From positions 186,001 to 250,000 of the forward strand of contig CAVRHV010000007.1 of the NCBI GenBank assembly GCA_963721075.1: 64,000 nt of DNA, given 5' to 3'. Positions 27,996 through 36,477 of this stretch are shown here, piece after piece. The translations under genes were made by a program, and so were the position numbers. The DNA is from DATFVA01 sp963721075 (lineage in GTDB: Bacteria > Bacteroidota > Ignavibacteria > Ignavibacteriales > Ignavibacteriaceae). The notes under the pieces were generated by a model that worked only from the letters and a program-made list of their open reading frames with translations, had not been told where the DNA came from and ran no database searches. Position 1 is the first letter of the stretch. The number at the start of each line of letters is the position of its first letter.

Positions 27996-29697
27996 ATGGA
28001 GATACAGAATAAAACCATACTTGTATTAGGCGGCTGGGGATTGGTTGGCAGTGCGTTAATAAGAAAGCTTGTTTCCGAAGATCCAAAAAAAATAATCATT
28101 TCATCATTAAGATTATCTGAAGCACAGGAAGCGGTAGAGAAACACAGAAAAGAATTTCCCGATAAGGATAAGGATTTGTTTGCTGCATGGGGCGGAGATA
28201 TTTTCGTCAGAAACGAATTCAAGGAATTAAGCAGACAGGAAATACTTGACGATCCTTCCAAAAGGAAAATCCTGATGATGGATATTATGGAGGAATTAAG
28301 CGAAGATATCCTGCACCAATCTTCGGTGTATCAACTGCTTACCGAGTACAAACCAGATATTATTATCGATGCTATCAATACGGCAACGGCCATAGCCTAC
28401 CAGGATGTTTATACTACCTATCGAAGCATTAAAAGAGCTATTAACTCAAAGGCAGACTACGACAGTATTGTGGAAGAAACCGAGAAACTTCTTTGCACTG
28501 AGTACATACCTCAGTTGATCAGGCACGTACAGCTGCTCTACAGTTCAATGAGTGAGATAGGCACCAAAGTATACCTAAAAATAGGAACCAGCGGTACAGG
28601 AGGAATGGGACTAAACATTCCATATACACATAGTGAGGAGAAACCTTCGCGTGTTCTCTTGAGTAAATCATCCATCGCGGGTGCTCATACCCTGTTACTC
28701 TTCCTGATGGGAAGAACTCCTGAAGGACCCGATCACCAAAGAAATAAAACCGACGGCTGCAATAGCCTGGAAACGCATTGAGTTCGGCGAGATTAAAAGA
28801 AGAGGCAAACCCATCGAACTGGCAGATATACCTGTTACCCGGGCGATACCTCTTAAAGATAAATTTCAGATATGCTCAGATGTGAATTATCCTTTAACCG
28901 GTGAGACTCTTAAATCAGTATTTATTGATACAGGTGAGAACGGGATCTTCTCCCGGGGTGAATTTGAAACCATTACTGCCCAGAAACAAATGGAATTTGT
29001 TACTCCCGAAGAAATTGCCGATGTAGCAACTTTTGAAATTAAGGGCGGAAATACGGGTCACGATATTGTAAGTTCTCTTGATCACGCGACGCTGGAACCA
29101 ACATACCGCGCAGGATATATGCAGCATATGGCAGTTAAAAAGCTTGCGGAACTTGAGAAAAAACATGGAAATCATAGTGTGGCATTTGAACTTCTGGGTC
29201 CTCCCAGACTTTCAAAACTCTTATACGAGATACACCTGATGCGCCTGTTTAATAAGACAATGCAGGATATCATTGATAAAACCCCGGATGAACTCTCAAA
29301 GAGATGTTTAGATATCATTGTAAATGATGATAAACTTAGGAATGAAATGCTTGCAGTAGGGATCCCGGTACTAATGCCGGGCGGGGATTCACTCCTCCGC
29401 GGAAGTATTATTAAGATACCCGCTTTCAGAGGCGACAATATTGTGGATATCAACGATAAGAATATAAACACCTGGGCCAGTGAAGGCTGGGTTGACCTGC
29501 GTGCAAGTAATATGAAAAGGTGGCAGGACAGACTGAAAGAATTAATCGAAGAAGCTAATAGTATTCCCGATATCGATACAAGTTCGCAGCATGTCCGCAC
29601 AAAAGAATACTGGAATAATTTCGAGGAAATAAATATTGGAAAGATCTGCAGCTGGCTCTTCATCCATGAAGAACACGGCAACAGAATGAAATCATAA
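27996..29697 (+). CDS. Large Rossmann-fold NAD(P)-binding protein, one apparent +1 indel
   Basis: The first part (MEIQNKTILVLGGWGLVGSAL) has a classic dinucleotide-binding loop GGWGLVGSA and resembles extended short-chain dehydrogenases/epimerases, with YSSMSEIGTKVYLKIGTSG later. One surplus G at 28709-28711 breaks the frame. After removal the protein continues EELLKDPITKEIKP and runs to 29697, 566 residues (567 codons exactly). The second half is not one I recognise and has no membrane span. Shine-Dalgarno GGGGA precedes the ATG. It is divergent from ptsN and followed by a strong terminator, so it is probably monocistronic. Substrate unknown. Confidence 0.8.
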
Positions 29698-29718
29698 GAT
29701 ATTTTATTTAATTCACTC

Positions 29719-29749
29719 AAAAAAGGCTGTCATCTGACAGCCTTTTTTT
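29719..29749. terminator. Bidirectional intrinsic terminator
   Basis: GGCTGTCA (29725-29732) pairs with TGACAGCC (29735-29742). A run of A lies before and seven T after, so it works in both directions: for the plus-strand Rossmann gene and for anything arriving from the right. Confidence 0.85.
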
Positions 29750-29792
29750 GTGTTAATGAAACTTTTTATAAAAATTCAGGTTCAACTCTCAT

Positions 29793-29894
29793 ATGAAGAA
29801 AGGATTTATCATATTTATAAAAGCTCTGGTAATCATGGCAATTATTGCAGCTTTCATCTACCAGATGAGCATCGGAATTTGCCCGGTGCCCTGA
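29793..29894 (+). CDS. Possible 33-residue membrane miniprotein
   Basis: An ATG ORF encodes MKKGFIIFIKALVIMAIIAA followed by FIYQMSIGICPVP: a basic start, one hydrophobic helix and a short tail with a single Cys. It fills the 200-bp gap between the terminator and the convergent TlpA-like gene. The Shine-Dalgarno sequence is weak and there is no homologue I recognise, so it may be chance. Confidence 0.35.
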   Translation: MKKGFIIFIKALVIMAIIAAFIYQMSIGICPVP

Positions 29895-29897
29895 TAC

Positions 29898-31793
29898 CTA
29901 GTTCACCATAGAGATCATTGTTGAAATTTCGTCTACCATCTCATCAGTGTTCCCTGAGAACCCGACTTTCATAAACCTTATATCGCCGTTCCCATCAATA
30001 ACAAACTTTGTAGGGATTCCGCTGACCCTGTAGTCTTCAATTACTTTATTATCATTATCCAGAAGTACATGAAAAGGATAATTATGCTCTTCAATGAATT
30101 CCTTAGCATTTTCTTTTTTATCTTCGGCGTTTTCCCATGAATTTATGAAAAGAAACTGGACATTTTTATTGGACTGATACAGCTCAATAGCTTTCTGCAT
30201 CCCCGGAAATGAAGCTTTGCAAGGTCCGCACCAGGTTGCCCAGAAATCGATAACCACAGTTTTTCCCTTCAGTGATTTAAGTGAGACCCTGCGTCCGTTA
30301 AGATCAATAAGAGTAAAATCAGGGGCGGGGTGCTTCATAATCTCTTTTTCCAGTCTGGCTACCAGGAGCTGCTTCCCTACTGATTCAAACTGTGAAATAT
30401 ATGAATCGAATCCTGCTGAAGAACCGTGTTCCTTTGTATAAATTTCTTTAAGCATGGATTTCATTTCGGGAGTTGCTTTTCCCTGTTTTATATATCCTTC
30501 TATTTCATTTTTTGCCGCATCAGTATTACCATTGGCAACGAGTATCTTAGTATACAGCTGATTTACATCTTCATCCTGCCCCTTGGTTAAGTTTTTCGCT
30601 TCGTTCAACGGTGCTTCGGCTTCCTCAACCTTTCCAAGGGTATATAAAGCTTTGGCAGACGCGTATAAATTCATCCCCAGCATACTTTGCCGGTCTTCTT
30701 TCCATTCTTCTTTACTCTGATATTTGGGTTGTTGCCCGGTAGGATTATTCAATTCCTGTCTCGAACGTTCAACTCCCAGGTTTGCGATGTCAAGTGCAAT
30801 CTGAGGATATTTATTATCTTCAAGCATCTTTGTGGAAATCGAATAAAATCTGTAGGTAGAGAACTTAGAAGCGTTAGCAGTAAAAAAATCTAATAGAGTT
30901 TTATACTTGTTCTTCTGGAAATAATTCACTGCCATGGCATCGTAGAAATTTGTGAGATAATCGCTCTTAGGATAGGCTGTCTCAAATTCTTCCAGCATTT
31001 TAAGCTTTTTATACGAATCAGGTTCATTATAAAAGGCTTCATATTTCTCTCCCTGAACAAATTGACTCTGAGGATACCTGTCTTCAAGCATCTTCTTATA
31101 AGTATCGGCTCTGTTAGGCATATCGGCCTTGTCATACCACTCTGCAAGAACGACATAATCTTTTTCCTTATCAGCGTGAGAGTACAATCCCGATAATTCC
31201 CTTATGATAATTGAAGATGCATTATCCTTATTAAGCTTGGTCTCCACTCCCAGATACGGCCCCATATAATCATTTTTAATATCCGGGTTGGCTTCAAAAT
31301 CTTTTTTGAAATAATACAGCGATGAATCAAAATTTCTGTCCATATCCAGGTAATAGCTGCCCCATGTATAAATAGCAGACGCATATCCTGCATAACTGCC
31401 GGGCACCACATTGCCCTTATCATCATACATATAAACCCGGTATCCAAGTTTATGATCATTATCAATATCTTCACCACTCTTAAATTTTATCAGGATACCC
31501 CTGGTCGAATCCGTGGTAGCAATTTTACCTTTCCAGCCCTCTCTGGATTTCTGCATTTCAACCTGCCTGGTTTCATCCAGATCTGTACTGTACAGATAAG
31601 CAACCAGACTGATCTGAGATGCATCCTTCAATCCTGTGCTATCAGGATTATAGACAACAGTTATTTCTTCTCCCGCTTTTGGTTTAACGGGTTCAGTGGA
31701 AAACTTTTCTTTTATTTTAACTTCATTTGAGCAGGATTGGAGCAGGATTAGTGAAGCTGCAAAGATCAATAGAATAAGTGCACTTTTTTTCAT
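29898..31793 (-). CDS. Lipoprotein with TPR-like region and C-terminal TlpA/ResA thioredoxin domain
   Basis: This is a 631-residue periplasmic or outer-membrane-facing lipoprotein. The SPII signal is MKKSALILLIFAASLILLQS-C. Residues 30-150 form a beta-rich domain, and 150-460 an alpha-helical, TPR-like region (SDYLTNFYDAMAVNYFQKNKY, AKALYTLGKVEEAEAPLNEA cut). From about 490 the TlpA/AhpC-TSA domain begins (HPAPDFTLIDLNGRRVSL), with the redox motif FWATWCGPCKASFPG and the cis-proline segment VSGIPTKFVID. It is expected to act in thiol-disulfide exchange in the periplasm. The partner is unknown. Confidence 0.88.
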   Translation of the reverse strand: MKKSALILLIFAASLILLQSCSNEVKIKEKFSTEPVKPKAGEEITVVYNPDSTGLKDASQISLVAYLYSTDLDETRQVEMQKSREGWKGKIATTDSTRGILIKFKSGEDIDNDHKLGYRVYMYDDKGNVVPGSYAGYASAIYTWGSYYLDMDRNFDSSLYYFKKDFEANPDIKNDYMGPYLGVETKLNKDNASSIIIRELSGLYSHADKEKDYVVLAEWYDKADMPNRADTYKKMLEDRYPQSQFVQGEKYEAFYNEPDSYKKLKMLEEFETAYPKSDYLTNFYDAMAVNYFQKNKYKTLLDFFTANASKFSTYRFYSISTKMLEDNKYPQIALDIANLGVERSRQELNNPTGQQPKYQSKEEWKEDRQSMLGMNLYASAKALYTLGKVEEAEAPLNEAKNLTKGQDEDVNQLYTKILVANGNTDAAKNEIEGYIKQGKATPEMKSMLKEIYTKEHGSSAGFDSYISQFESVGKQLLVARLEKEIMKHPAPDFTLIDLNGRRVSLKSLKGKTVVIDFWATWCGPCKASFPGMQKAIELYQSNKNVQFLFINSWENAEDKKENAKEFIEEHNYPFHVLLDNDNKVIEDYRVSGIPTKFVIDGNGDIRFMKVGFSGNTDEMVDEISTMISMVN

Positions 31794-31841
31794 AGGGTTT
31801 CCATCTTTTCAAAATTTCGCGGTTATAAATAACAAACTTAA

Positions 31842-32681
31842 TTAATATTTGAAATGCTTAATTTGTTCACCCTTCTCGTCAATCTCCGTCATAGCTTCAA
31901 TACCAAGCTGAAGATGGAGTTCCGAAAAGTTTTCAGTGACCAAACGATCTGATTCGGTAGTTTTTATACCTTCGGGAACCATCGGCATATCTGAAACAAG
32001 GAGTAAGGCACCATGCGGTATCTGGTTTACAAGTCCTACTATAAAAAGTGTGGCTGTCTCCATATCAATTCCTATAGTTGAAAGTCTTTTAAGATAATCC
32101 TTGAAAGCTTTATCCCATTCCCATACCCTTCTGTTTGTTGTATAGACAACGCCTGTTCTGTATTCAAGATTTCTTGCAATGAGTTTTTCTGAAACGAACT
32201 TGTGAAGCTTAAATGAAGGAAGGGCGGGAACTTCCTTCGGCATATAATCATCACTGGTACCTTCACCCCTTATTGCCGCAATAGGCAGAATAAAATGACC
32301 AATCTCAGTGGAACGCTTCAATCCTCCGCACTTACCAAGAAATAATACGCCCTTAGGATTCCTTGCTACCAGCAGATCCATTATTGTTGCTGCATTAGCA
32401 GATCCCATTCCGAAATTAATAATGCTGAGTCCATTTGAATTGGTAGCTGTCTGCATCGGCTTGCCTATGCCCTTGATATCACAGGAAAATTGATCTGCGA
32501 AAGAGCTTACATAATTGTGGAAATTGGTAAGCAGCATATAATCGCCAAACTCATCTATCTTCGTTCCTGTATATCTTGGCAGCCAGTCTTTAGCAATATC
32601 AAGTTTGGTCTTAAAGGAATTGTTTTTATGTGATTTGGTTTTCAGTGTGGTACTCTGGTTTGAGGATTGTGTTCGTTTCAT
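31842..32681 (-). CDS. amn: AMP nucleosidase, short form
   Basis: AMP nucleosidase splits AMP into adenine and ribose 5-phosphate. The 279-residue protein is a nucleoside-phosphorylase-like enzyme: INFGMGSANAATIMDLL, VLFLGKCGGLKRSTEIGHFI, and GIDMETATLFIVG with the catalytic Glu of the purine site. It lacks the large N-terminal domain of E. coli Amn, as is usual in Bacteroidota-like lineages. It is divergent from the PAP2 gene, with starts only about 58 bp apart. Confidence 0.87.
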   Translation of the reverse strand: MKRTQSSNQSTTLKTKSHKNNSFKTKLDIAKDWLPRYTGTKIDEFGDYMLLTNFHNYVSSFADQFSCDIKGIGKPMQTATNSNGLSIINFGMGSANAATIMDLLVARNPKGVLFLGKCGGLKRSTEIGHFILPIAAIRGEGTSDDYMPKEVPALPSFKLHKFVSEKLIARNLEYRTGVVYTTNRRVWEWDKAFKDYLKRLSTIGIDMETATLFIVGLVNQIPHGALLLVSDMPMVPEGIKTTESDRLVTENFSELHLQLGIEAMTEIDEKGEQIKHFKY

Positions 32682-32738
32682 ATATCTTGTAGTTGTTCTT
32701 CTTTAGAAATTAAAGTTATAAAAAATCCGGGACATTTC

Positions 32739-33446
32739 ATGCAGAAAGGATTCAGGAATTTCCTAGAAAAATCAGGCTTAAATGAAGTGAAGGTGCTTCT
32801 TATAGTCCTGACTGTACTTGCAGGTATTCTGATATTCATAAGTATAGCCGATGAGGTTGTAGAAGGCGAGACGCAGCATTTTGATAATTATATACTGAAA
32901 TCCCTTCGGGAGCCGGGCGATGTTTCCACTCCTGCTTTTCCTGAGTGGGTAACGGATGCAATGAAAGATATTACTTCCCTGGGAAGCGGAACCGTTATCG
33001 TTCTGGTTACTTTATTTGTAACAGGGTATCTGCTGCTGAGGAAGAAATATTACTGGCTCGGACTAGTACTCATTGCTACGATCGGGGGAGCGCTTCTTGT
33101 ATGGGGATTAAAAGAATTCATAGGGAGAACAAGACCAACTGTAGTGACGCATCTCCTGGAGGAAAAATCATTAAGTTTTCCCAGCGGACATTCAATGATG
33201 TCGGCAATTGTCTATTTAACTCAGGCAACTCTCCTTAGCAGAATTGAAGAAAACAGGAAGGCTAAGATCTACATTATTTCTGTAGCCCTCCTGCTCACAT
33301 TTCTGATAGGCATAAGCAGAGTATATATTGGCGTTCATTATCCCACCGACGTGCTCGCCGGATGGATTGCAGGTATAAGCTGGGCCCTTCTCTGCTGGTA
33401 TATTGCCTCACTTCTTGAGAAAAGAAATAACTCTCAACCAGGCTGA
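32739..33446 (+). CDS. PAP2-family membrane phosphatase
   Basis: This is a 235-residue phosphatidic-acid-phosphatase-type protein. The three motifs are present: K125-x6-RP (KEFIGRTRP), PSGH at 148-151, and R194...H200-x3-D204 (SRVYIGVHYPTD). Five or six membrane helices surround them. Likely substrates are lipid phosphates, such as undecaprenyl pyrophosphate or phosphatidylglycerophosphate. I chose the ATG at 32739 (MQKGFRNFLEKSG); an upstream in-frame ATG at 32667 would overlap the divergent amn start and adds no conserved sequence. Confidence 0.9.
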   Translation: MQKGFRNFLEKSGLNEVKVLLIVLTVLAGILIFISIADEVVEGETQHFDNYILKSLREPGDVSTPAFPEWVTDAMKDITSLGSGTVIVLVTLFVTGYLLLRKKYYWLGLVLIATIGGALLVWGLKEFIGRTRPTVVTHLLEEKSLSFPSGHSMMSAIVYLTQATLLSRIEENRKAKIYIISVALLLTFLIGISRVYIGVHYPTDVLAGWIAGISWALLCWYIASLLEKRNNSQPG

Positions 33447-33467
33447 AACACCCTGACTATTAACAGC

Positions 33468-36146
33468 TTATTTAATAAGGATCATTTTCCTTACGCTGTT
33501 AAATGATCCTGCACTTATTCGATATACATAAACGCCGCTGGACAGTTTGCTGCCGTCGAAATTAACCTCGTACTTCCCTGCCGGTTTAATATCGTTAACC
33601 AGTATAGCAACTTCTTCTCCCAGAGAATTAAATACCTTTAAAGATACTAATTCTTTCTCCGGCAGCTGATAAGAAATAACCGTTGCAGGGTTAAATGGAT
33701 TAGGGTAATTCTGCTTGAGTGAATAAGTCAGCGTTAACTCATTATTCACTTCTACGGGACCATAAACTTTGAATGATCCGTCATAATCTATTTGTTTCAG
33801 CCTGTAAAAAGCTTTACCCTGAACAGGATTTTTGTCTGTGTAGGAGTACTCCATCTTTTCTGAAGTTGAACCTTGTCCATCAACAAATCCCATAACTTCC
33901 CATTTTTGGCCGAACGATGATCGCTGTATCTCGAAGCCTTTATTGTTAAGCTCGGAACCGGTCACCCATCTCAGCAATACTTCATCATTATCAATGGAAG
34001 CTGTAAATGATGTCAGTTCAACCGGGACAGCCGTATAAACCAGGATTCCGATATCATCCACGTACCATCCGTCGGCATTTATGGAGCCATCACTTTTAAG
34101 TTCAAATTTTATTTTGACCTGACTGCTGTTATAATCGGCAAGACTTATCTCTTCGTGAACCCAATTCGGCCGCTCACCATTATATAATGGTTCATTTGGA
34201 GGTTGAAAAGATCCTGAACCGGGTATTGTATATTCCCCTCCAAGCGGAGTCCAGGTGCTTCCGTTATTTGTTGAAATTTCGACCTGTCCGTAATCCCATC
34301 CTGGTTCGAGAGAATACTTTGTCCAGAAAGATAAACGCGGATTTACGTTTTCTGATAGATCAATTGCATTTGTCAGCGTCATCGTTACCGTAGCGTTACT
34401 CGAGTAGTTGCCATCCTTGCTGTCGGTGTAACATACAGGCGGAGTATAAAATGCTGCTGTCGTTGATTCCCAGTGCGGTGTTGAGGGGGTAGAAGTTATT
34501 GTCCAGTAGTTTGTGGGATCGTTGGTTGAATCGATGAATACATATTCGGGTGTTCCAATGATTATTGTCAATGTGTCTGTTCCTATGAACTCACCCTCAG
34601 AATAATTCGTCAGCACGAGGGAAATCTCTTCTTCAACCTGTGCATCAGGAGAAATAGTGAATGTTAGGGGCGTTAGTGCCGCTGCGGTCGAACGTGCCGA
34701 AATAGAATCAAGTGCAGTGGTGCCGTTATTCACAGTCAGATCAGGACTTAAAGAAGAAAGTTCTGATGTAAAGCCATAAGCTGAAGACAAACCCTTATTC
34801 TTAAACGTCGGGACCATTTCAACCTGATCACCGGGATTAAAATACTGGTTATCGTATCCCGGCGATTCCACAGTCACATATTCACCTGCAACAAGAGAAT
34901 TATAAATAAGAGTCCATAATGTATTTTGCGCGATAGGAAATATCCTTGACTGCGAGGGCCAGAAATAGTCTGAACTCGTTCCTATCTCAATAGTGTAGCC
35001 GTATATTTTGTTTTTGGTTGTCTGTTCACCATAGAGCCAATCCCTGGCAGCGCCGTTTGAGTTGTATCCTAAAATATAGCCGCCTGTACCATATACAAAT
35101 CCATTACCATTAACCATATCAGTACAGAAGTCAACATAAATTTCTTCATCGGGACAAGCCTGGTTTATGTAGCCCCAGGGATAAAGTAAATCATTGCCAA
35201 AGGCATGCATATTAAAGTATGTCTTAATGTTTTTATCGAGAACAAAATCTCTTATAGCCTGTGATTCGGGTTCTGAGAAAGGTGCGCTGCCCCGATAAGT
35301 TTCATCGCAAGGATCAGGACTGGATCCAATATTATCATATCCCCACTGATAGCTATAGTTCCTGTTAAGATCTATCCCGTAGCATCCGCTTCCGCTGTTC
35401 TTCCTGTTCTTTCGCCACATTCCTCCCCCGTTCGGGTCCGTCTGGCGGTTGTATTCATAACCATCTGCATTATACACGGGAACACAATATATCTCTCTGT
35501 TATTAACCAGGTATGTGGCCAATGGATCTGTAGCGTAATTTTCCAGCAGGTACCACATAAAATACATTAAGCTTGACATTGAGGCGGGTTCGCGGGCGTG
35601 AATAAGTGCATCAAATCCTACGGAAGGTTCATTCTCCTGAACATTAGGGTTATCGGAAATTTTTACGGCCCAGATCGTTCTTCCTTCTACTGTTGTCCCG
35701 ATAGAATATTTTTGTGTGATCAGATCAGGATACCGGGCATACATTGAATCAAGGTTTGCTGCGATCTCAGCATATGTATAAAATCCTCCCATCGAACCGA
35801 AACCAAAACCATCAACTCCGTAATCCGATCTGCTCTGGTTTATCACGGCTTGCTTTTCATTTTCCGTCATCACGGGCAAAGAGTTATAGTAGGTAGACCA
35901 GTCATTAATCAGCATTGTATAATTAAGACCACTGTTCTGCAGCTGAGCAAATTCATCTTCATTTAGAAATAAAGAAATTGAATTATCCTTATCCGTAAAT
36001 CCTTCTTCAACATCAACTCCCGTAGAAGCCAGTATAGATGCATCTGAAGAATTATTCAAATAAATTTTTACCTGCTTAAAATTCTGAGAATAGCTGAATA
36101 CTGATAAACAAAAGAATGCAGCAATAAAAAACAAGAAAGTTTTCAT
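33468..36146 (-). CDS. Secreted M14 zinc carboxypeptidase with T9SS sorting domain
   Basis: This is an 892-residue exported peptidase. Signal peptide MKTFLFFIAAFFCLSVFSYS is followed by a propeptide. The M14 domain (about 125-420) has the zinc motif HAREPAS near residue 183, GIDLNRNYSYQWGYDN, the third ligand in YFNMHAFGNDLLYPWG, and the catalytic Glu in GYTIEIG. A CARDB-like domain and a MAM/jelly-roll-like region ending WYVDDIGI follow. A fibronectin-like linker (VELTSFTASIDNDEVLLRW) and the T9SS domain (QNYPNPFNPATVISYQL...VRKMILIK) end it. It should digest peptides at the cell surface. The TTG two codons upstream is a less likely start than ATG 36146. Confidence 0.92.
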   Translation of the reverse strand: MKTFLFFIAAFFCLSVFSYSQNFKQVKIYLNNSSDASILASTGVDVEEGFTDKDNSISLFLNEDEFAQLQNSGLNYTMLINDWSTYYNSLPVMTENEKQAVINQSRSDYGVDGFGFGSMGGFYTYAEIAANLDSMYARYPDLITQKYSIGTTVEGRTIWAVKISDNPNVQENEPSVGFDALIHAREPASMSSLMYFMWYLLENYATDPLATYLVNNREIYCVPVYNADGYEYNRQTDPNGGGMWRKNRKNSGSGCYGIDLNRNYSYQWGYDNIGSSPDPCDETYRGSAPFSEPESQAIRDFVLDKNIKTYFNMHAFGNDLLYPWGYINQACPDEEIYVDFCTDMVNGNGFVYGTGGYILGYNSNGAARDWLYGEQTTKNKIYGYTIEIGTSSDYFWPSQSRIFPIAQNTLWTLIYNSLVAGEYVTVESPGYDNQYFNPGDQVEMVPTFKNKGLSSAYGFTSELSSLSPDLTVNNGTTALDSISARSTAAALTPLTFTISPDAQVEEEISLVLTNYSEGEFIGTDTLTIIIGTPEYVFIDSTNDPTNYWTITSTPSTPHWESTTAAFYTPPVCYTDSKDGNYSSNATVTMTLTNAIDLSENVNPRLSFWTKYSLEPGWDYGQVEISTNNGSTWTPLGGEYTIPGSGSFQPPNEPLYNGERPNWVHEEISLADYNSSQVKIKFELKSDGSINADGWYVDDIGILVYTAVPVELTSFTASIDNDEVLLRWVTGSELNNKGFEIQRSSFGQKWEVMGFVDGQGSTSEKMEYSYTDKNPVQGKAFYRLKQIDYDGSFKVYGPVEVNNELTLTYSLKQNYPNPFNPATVISYQLPEKELVSLKVFNSLGEEVAILVNDIKPAGKYEVNFDGSKLSSGVYVYRISAGSFNSVRKMILIK

Positions 36147-36477
36147 CCCCAATCCTTATTTTAATAGATAGTTGATTACAAAATAGTATAAATTCTATTA
36201 CCAAATAAAATTTTTTCGAAGAAATCTGACTTTCAGGGGGAAGGTCCGGAAGATGGGAAACAGGTTGAATATTTCATCCTGTCTCTGTTGAATTTATCAA
36301 CAAGTATGACAAAATGGCAGACTCACTGTTTACCCTTTCTTTGACTGCCTTTTATCTGCCTTTTACATGCCTTTTGAACTCAGAATGAGACAGTTCGAAA
36401 ACAATGAATAAATGCATTTTTCGCCTGTTGGATATCTCTACAGTATGACATTTTGTCAGTGTCTCAGGATGATTTTT
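36147..36477. other. 331-bp spacer with two TGACA-type motifs and an 11-bp-period triplet
   Basis: No gene seen. TGACAAAATGGCA (36307-36319) and the inverted repeat TGACATTTTGTCA (36446-36458) are related; read on opposite strands they share TGACAAAATGKCA. Between them TGCCTTTT occurs three times at 36346, 36357 and 36368, exactly 11 bp apart. The spacer precedes the minus-strand M14 gene, so its promoter should lie here. Confidence 0.5.

Noticed and set aside
32667..32738. Upstream start for the PAP2 gene
   Set aside because: It would overlap the divergent amn start, and the added residues are cysteine-rich and unlike the family; ATG 32739 fits better.
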